64,000 nucleotides of DNA, from the NCBI GenBank assembly GCA_964023205.1, contig OZ026842.1, positions 5,063,067 to 5,127,066 on the forward strand, read 5' to 3'. This DNA is from Lutraria lutraria. Taxonomy: Eukaryota > Mollusca > Bivalvia > Venerida > Mactridae. Positions within the stretch are counted from its first letter, which is position 1, and each line of letters opens with the position of its first letter. Of this stretch, positions 59,101 through 64,000 are shown piece after piece. Made by a program: the position numbers and the translations under genes. Below the pieces are notes generated by a model, which saw nothing but the letters and a program-made list of their open reading frames with translations, searched no databases and was not told where the DNA came from.

Positions 59101-59959
59101 TTCTACTTGGTATTCTCGACCAGTCAATTCTGAATATTACTGGGCGGCGATTTGTCTGGAAGGACAGTGCAATTTACTGTTATTAGTGCTTGTGTGAAAA
59201 GATAGAAGTATCAAAGATCAATGCTGCTATATGGGTTAACTGTCACCAGCCTACCAGTGACGGGCTAGATTCAATCTGGGATGGGAGACAGTTCCAGTAT
59301 TTTAGATTTCTTGGGAAGAAGGAGTTTTGATAATGCTGAGTGCAGGATTGAGGTATGAAGAAGTTAAAATGTGTGTCCCTGGTCCGGACAGCGTGATGTG
59401 GTCAACGTACTGAATTTTATACTGAGAAAATAGCAAAGATTGTAATCTTGATACGTAGGCCTACGTACGTTGCTCTAAATTCATCCAACCAAGATCTTTT
59501 AGCAAATGTAGGCATACCTGTCAAGACAAACGCATTTGGCGTGTGCCACAAGCAATAAAGCCCTATAGGTCACTCTCACACTCTGAGTATTCCAAGTCAC
59601 ACGCATTTTAAAAAGTAAAAAAAAAATCGTAGAAAATCATTGAACTTGAAACGGTTCCATGCTTTTACATTATTTTATAGGAATGACTTTGTCCTACAAT
59701 ATTTTAGTTGGCTTGTCCGCCCAAGGTATATATTATGAATCAGTATTTATTCTGGGTAGGTAGGTATGTCTATTAATATTTTGGTTGAAAGCTCAATTTT
59801 CTCTGTGGCGGTGTCTCCGGCTTCTATAGGGACGGGCTTCGCCCCCATACCCTCCATGAGGGGCAATTGCGCCCCTGCGATCCCTGATAACACGTTTGGC
59901 ATTTCCAGATCCTTGACAGCTATGTGTTGATAATCAAAAAAAAATAATTGCATATCTCG
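59101..59959. other. Intergenic stretch
   Basis: No gene was recognised. A minus-strand open frame at 59747-59953 (68 codons) has no motif and lies just beyond the 3' end of the reverse transcriptase remnant; it may be worn element sequence. Confidence 0.35.
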
Positions 59960-61680
59960 CTGCAGCTTGCATGCAGCTCTCTGAACACTTCATACCTTAT
60001 ATATGCAAGATGTTTCTGCCATATTGAGGCCACATAGAACAATATTCTAATTGACGCCTTATACGTATGTTTTATATGCAGCTTCTTTGATTATTCTGGG
60101 TTTTGATGTTTCCCTAAATAAATCTTAAACGTATTTTCAGCCTTTGAGGGTATATTGTTGATATGGGGGTCCTGTTTAGGTTTTTTGTAATGGTAATTCC
60201 GAGCTATTTGGCTGTGTCTGCTGTTTTTATGGTATTGTTAAGGTAATTTAACGTGCTTGGATGTTAGGTCAAATCAAGTTTCACAAATTTATAAATTTAA
60301 AAACTAAACCATAATTTTATACTAAAATCAAAATCAAAATTCTGAAGCACTGTACCCTAGATTAACATTTCCGCTACAAAATACCGATAACCACTTTGAA
60401 ATCCGTCGTCTAATAAGACGACAATGTTAATTCGAAAATGACACCTACTGTGTGTTTTTTTAAGCTGAGCAATTAACAATTAAAGAGTCGGATCATTATC
60501 GTCTCATGAAATCAATGAATTTGGCGCACCCCATTCAATTTCGATTGCCAATCAAAATCGCTAATGTTTACAGTTCAATAATTGAAACCACGCCCAGGTT
60601 TAAATTGATGTCTAGTATGAGATTTTATAACACATTTCTGTCATTAATGAGTTAATAGTGTCATATCGTACCAATACAATGCGCATTACGTTATCTAATA
60701 TGTTAAACGCTGATAAGGAAAAGTCGATAAAGGGGTGCAGTATTTGTCGCAATAAAACACCATTTTGAGCGTTCGGTTAGAATTTTTGGTTGCTTGGTAT
60801 AAAAATATGATATTTAATCTTTGTAAATACCGTAAAATTTTATTTTACTTTATTTTTGCGATTTTAACCAACCCCGATACGTTAAGCAGGATATATGAGT
60901 ATACTTACATTGTATTTGACAGGATTCTTTTTTCGGGAAGTTCTTAACACCTTACACATTGTCTAGGTCTAGCCCTGTTCCGTACGTTCTAATCTGCATA
61001 GGTCTTCTTGTTAGTTGTCTTTGTTTGTTCGTCCTTTGTTTGTTAGGTAAACAATTGTGCCATCCGCAAATAACCTTGTCCTGCTCTTGACAGCTTGAAT
61101 ATTGCTTTTAAAAGAGATTTCCTTTAATTAACCCACTGGGTGTAGTTGTTAAGAAATTAGTTGATACAAGACAAGACAGTTATATAAGTTAACACTGAAG
61201 CGTTTTAATTTGCGGCTTAATTTGTGATGATCGACTTTGTCGAAGGCCACCTTAAATTTGAAAAAATCCATAACAGTAACGTCAGTTTGTTGACCTTTGC
61301 CCGGGTTGTCAACAATTTCCTGTGTGAAGCTCAGTAATTGAGTTTCGCGACTACCTTTAAACCGAAAACCATGCTGGTATGGACTAAGGTTATTGTGACC
61401 ATTTAAGGAGGTCTTCAATTTTGACACTATTATATGTGTTCCATCAACTTTGAAAACTACGCATCTACGAGTAAATGATATTGGTCTGTAGTTGCTATAG
61501 TTGCTAGATTTAGACTTTAGGACCTTTTATACATACATGAGCAATATCAGTTTTTCCAACGACCAGTTTCAAGAGGTAACTTAAATATTTCAGTGATAAT
61601 CAAGAATATTTCGTTGTGGAGTTCTTTGAAGACCCTTAGTGATAATTGACCAGGACCTGCGGCCATATTGGGGACCATAT
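59960..61680 (-). pseudogene. Broken non-LTR retrotransposon reverse transcriptase
   Basis: Pieces of a jockey/CR1-type reverse transcriptase lie in order on the minus strand, with stops and frame changes between them. First comes AAGPGQLSLRVFKELHN at about 61660. Then LSPYQHGFRFKGSRETQLLS, QQTDVTVMDF and FDKVDHHKL run in one open frame within 61427-61149. LFADGTIVYL follows near 61070, where active elements have FADD. A C-terminal stretch with INNIPSKAEN lies near 60150. The catalytic aspartate pair is lost and the second half is badly broken. No endonuclease domain or poly-A tail was identified. Confidence 0.75.
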
Positions 61681-62000
61681 CTATCTATCTATCCCCCGTA
61701 CATTTGCCCCCCCCCCCAAATGAAAAATTGGTAATGTGGACAGTTTGCCTCCCAGTAGAAATAGTTGGTAGGACGTTTGCCCCCCAGTGCTTATTTCTAT
61801 GTGGACATTTGCTCCCAGTGGCTTATTTCTTGCCCCCCCCCCCGACACTTATTTTTCAAGTGGACATTTGCCCCCCCCCCCATTATATATTACATTTGTT
61901 TTAAAACATACTTGAAAAATAAACAGGGGGGGGGGGGCAAATGTTCACAAGCACGGAGGGGGGGGGGGGGGGGGGGGCAAATGCCCGGAGGGTAAATGTC
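61681..62000. repeat. Foldback of poly-C and poly-G tracts (ATTTGCCCCCC units)
   Basis: The left half repeats (A/G)(C/T)(A)TTTGCCCCCC several times; the right half has GGGGGGCAAATG and GGGCAAATGCCC, the inverse. GTACATTTGCCC and GGGTAAATGTCC mark the outer ends. It adjoins the 5' side of the reverse transcriptase remnant. The tract lengths may be imprecise from sequencing. Confidence 0.8.
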
Positions 62001-63260
62001 CTACACTCTCCTACTTCACATCTGTTGGAGACTTAATTCTTAAAAGCTGAGGTCGTGAAATACAAGATTCCAATTATATGTTGAGAATATTAGACTTAGT
62101 TGTGTACAGGTTGTAACTCCACAGCTCTCAGTTTTGTTGTGTATGGCAGATTCTAAGTACGATCGGTACGAGTGTCGAATTTGTTACTGCATTAGTGATC
62201 GCTTTGAGGGTTCTTATTCGGGGATAAGATATTTCTTCATAAATTTAACAAATAATTTGTCCCGTTTACGTAATTATCGTATATAGTGTCCGATGTGACA
62301 CAAGGTAAATTCTGACTAGGTTTGGTAATTTTGGTTAGGGTACATACATATAGGTCAGTGAGACAGTATCACATTTGGTTTCACCTGATCTGTCATCTGA
62401 CAATCAACATTTATCTCTACATTCGATAAACAGACTGTATGGCCATCCTAGTAACGGAAATTTTGATTGTCTAGATATGAATATTGAATGTCTAGTTAGA
62501 CATCTGAAAGTTTCATCACTAGGCTAGTCATACAGTCTGTTTATCCACTGTAGAGATGAAATGTTCATGTCTAGGCTGGTCATATATACTGTCTATATAT
62601 ATTTTTGTGCTTTACATTTCAGGGAGTCAATTACCATACATGACTAATTCAAATGTTGAATTTACATTATTTTCCATGTTCTCAAGTTTATGATATTTCA
62701 TTACAACAAAACTACCCTCTCCGATTAATTTTTAAAGGAATAATAATAAAAAGTAGTAATAATTGCGTAAGAAAAATGTTAGTTACATTATTTTATTTTT
62801 GTGTGTATGAAATTGTGTTTAATTATATTATTTTGCCATGTGTCATGAGTAGTATTCTATTTACTTTTGTGTATTTCACGTGTATGATTGTGTTTGTACT
62901 TTTCATGGGCTACCTAGCTAAAAGAATGAAATAAAGTTACTATTACTACTATGAAATGGACAATAACGTTAGTTCCAATTGTTGAAATATACATTACACG
63001 GCTTTGAGTGTAATAATGACAAAAATTGTGACAACGACAATATATATATATATTATGTCCCAAAAAAGAATTACACAAAAGAATAATAATCTTCCACATT
63101 CTGTGATGTTTCACCTGTTTGCATTTGTTTACTAATTACCTCATTAAAAAACAGTTTGTGCAAGCAATTAATGTTGTTCTTATTCAAGATTACAGTTTTC
63201 GTTATTCCTCATCTCTTGGTAATTGCTGATATTTGATTGTGTAGCCTACACGCATGACGT
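62001..63260. other. Intergenic stretch with one inverted repeat
   Basis: Apart from the inverted pair at 62410-62562 and AT-rich DNA, nothing recognisable was seen. An open frame at 62653-62934 (plus) is hydrophobic, in AT-rich DNA, without a family match. I do not call it a gene. Confidence 0.4.
62410..62562. repeat. Inverted repeat with arms of about 45 bases
   Basis: TTTATCTCTACATTCGATAAACAGACTGTATGGCC-type left arm and CATACAGTCTGTTTATCCAC with GTAGAGATGAAA as right arm, about 60 bases apart. It could be a small foldback element. Confidence 0.7.
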
Positions 63261-63626
63261 TCAATGTTGAGGTATTTTTCTAAGTATAACATCCTCCACA
63301 AACTTCCCAGATATTGTTAGAAGACACTCATAGCCTCTTCTTTCCATGTATTCACAGAGCGACTTTGTCCCTCCAAACCATTTGTTATACTCTACAGTCA
63401 TCATTTCTATATTCACTCCTTGCCAAGGGACGGTATCTAAGACCTTTTGTTCGGCCCCTTCCACGTCTAGACTCAGATAATCAACACTCGTCTTGTTCAT
63501 GGCTAACAAGATTGAATACAAAGGAAAACATTGTACTGGGTGAAGAGATGTACGTGCACGTGCAACATTCGATTGATGGCTTTCTTCATAAACCCTTGAG
63601 ACGAGATGATCAAGAGAGATAAGTTT
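63261..63626 (-). CDS. FkbM-type methyltransferase, C-terminal exon (partial)
   Basis: This last exon starts after a TTTTCAG acceptor and codes 121 residues to a TAG stop. VDYLSLDVEGAEQKVLDTVPW (split here as VDYLSLDVEGAE + QKVLDTVPW) is the signature of the Methyltransf_21/FkbM family, in which the acidic pair of DVEGAE lies near the S-adenosylmethionine site. ERRGYECL and a hydrophobic close follow. In animals such domains occur in Star-like and other poorly known proteins, often in large families in molluscs. The upstream exons, which would show whether a signal peptide or membrane anchor is present, lie to the right of the window. No further exon was found in 63627-64000. The substrate is unknown. 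Confidence 0.82.
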   Translation of the reverse strand, partial: KLISLDHLVSRVYEESHQSNVARARTSLHPVQCFPLYSILLAMNKTSVDYLSLDVEGAEQKVLDTVPWQGVNIEMMTVEYNKWFGGTKSLCEYMERRGYECLLTISGKFVEDVILRKIPQH

Positions 63627-63769
63627 CTGAAAATATATCCATATATTCATAATATACACATGCACACAAAATGACTGTCAGAAAGCCATTCATCATTAAA
63701 TATAGGCCTCATGTTGTGTAACAGCGTCGATATCTTCGACGGTGTATATGTGAATGTGTTATATTTTTT

Positions 63770-63905
63770 GCATTTGAATTCTTGTATCGTATCGTAAAAT
63801 ATCGAATCGTAAAATATCGTATCGTAAAATATCGTATCGGAATGTTTTGTATTTATACGTATCGTATTGTAACGTGAGATGCCCGTATCGTCTCATCCCT
63901 AGTAA
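63770..63905. mobile_element. Terminal part of a repeat rich in AAAATATCGTATCGT
   Basis: AAAATATCGTATCGT-type units are followed by CGTATCGTCTCATCCCTAGT, which resembles the terminal inverted repeat of hAT-like elements (TAGGGATGAGACGATACG on the other strand). The other end was not found within the window. Confidence 0.5.
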
Positions 63906-64000
63906 TGTATGACTTAAAGTGAAAATTCTTTTAAAGAACAGATAGGTTATGTTGCAAAAAACATTAAATTACTTGACCTGAAATTTTGTGAATAAAAATT

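Noticed and set aside
59747..59953. 68-codon minus-strand frame
   Set aside because: No motif; lies next to a decayed retroelement.
62653..62934. 93-codon hydrophobic frame
   Set aside because: AT-rich DNA easily gives hydrophobic frames; no homology, splice or promoter support.

Overview
The window is eukaryotic and most likely from a bivalve mollusc. It is AT-rich, its genes are split by GT-AG introns, and it is full of repeat types common in bivalve genomes: tRNA-derived SINEs, the GAGCTCACCTGA...CCCTCTTGT family, TTAA-bounded MITEs and long tandem arrays. No species is assigned. Homology calls come from remembered family motifs and from exon phases that join in frame; no database search was run.

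Five coding loci are supported. (1) 1528-3545, plus: the last two exons of a TBC1D24-like protein, ending in the TLDc domain. (2) 9858-21560, plus: a complete 13-exon gene for a 691-residue, six-pass glycerophosphodiester phosphodiesterase of the GDPD5/GDE2 type. (3) 27328-32996, minus: a complete 4-exon gene for a 218-residue NAD(P)-binding reductase of the BLVRB/flavin-reductase-like SDR group. (4) 48989-58746, minus: a complete 10-exon gene for a 244-residue alkaline ceramidase of the ACER3 type. (5) 63261-63626, minus: the last exon of an FkbM-type methyltransferase. Loci 2 and 3 are convergent. A degenerate non-LTR reverse transcriptase lies on the minus strand at about 59960-61680.

The rest is mostly repeats. 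Tandem arrays lie at 7600-8512 (17 bp), 12060-12195 (22 bp), 27490-28240 (about 29 bp), 29268-30478 (29-33 bp), 36110-36900 (41 bp), 36990-40590 (21/28 bp), 41040-42180 (about 28 bp) and 44154-44430 (21 bp). The region 33000-48900, between the reductase and the ceramidase, holds no recognisable gene. Several MITE families have two to four copies here, some nested inside one another. One TTAA-bounded family carries a CRE, a TATA box and a short conserved ORF.

There is no operon-like cooperation. GDPD5/GDE2 and ACER3 both act on lipids at membranes (GPI anchors or glycerophosphodiesters, and ceramide), and their human counterparts both map to 11q13, so their closeness here may be old synteny. 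I found no clearly new multi-gene system. The best leads are the promoter-carrying MITE, the ceramidase intron whose read-through stop lies in a transposon end, the altered cysteine pair in the GDE2-like protein, and the modular 3.6-kb array.
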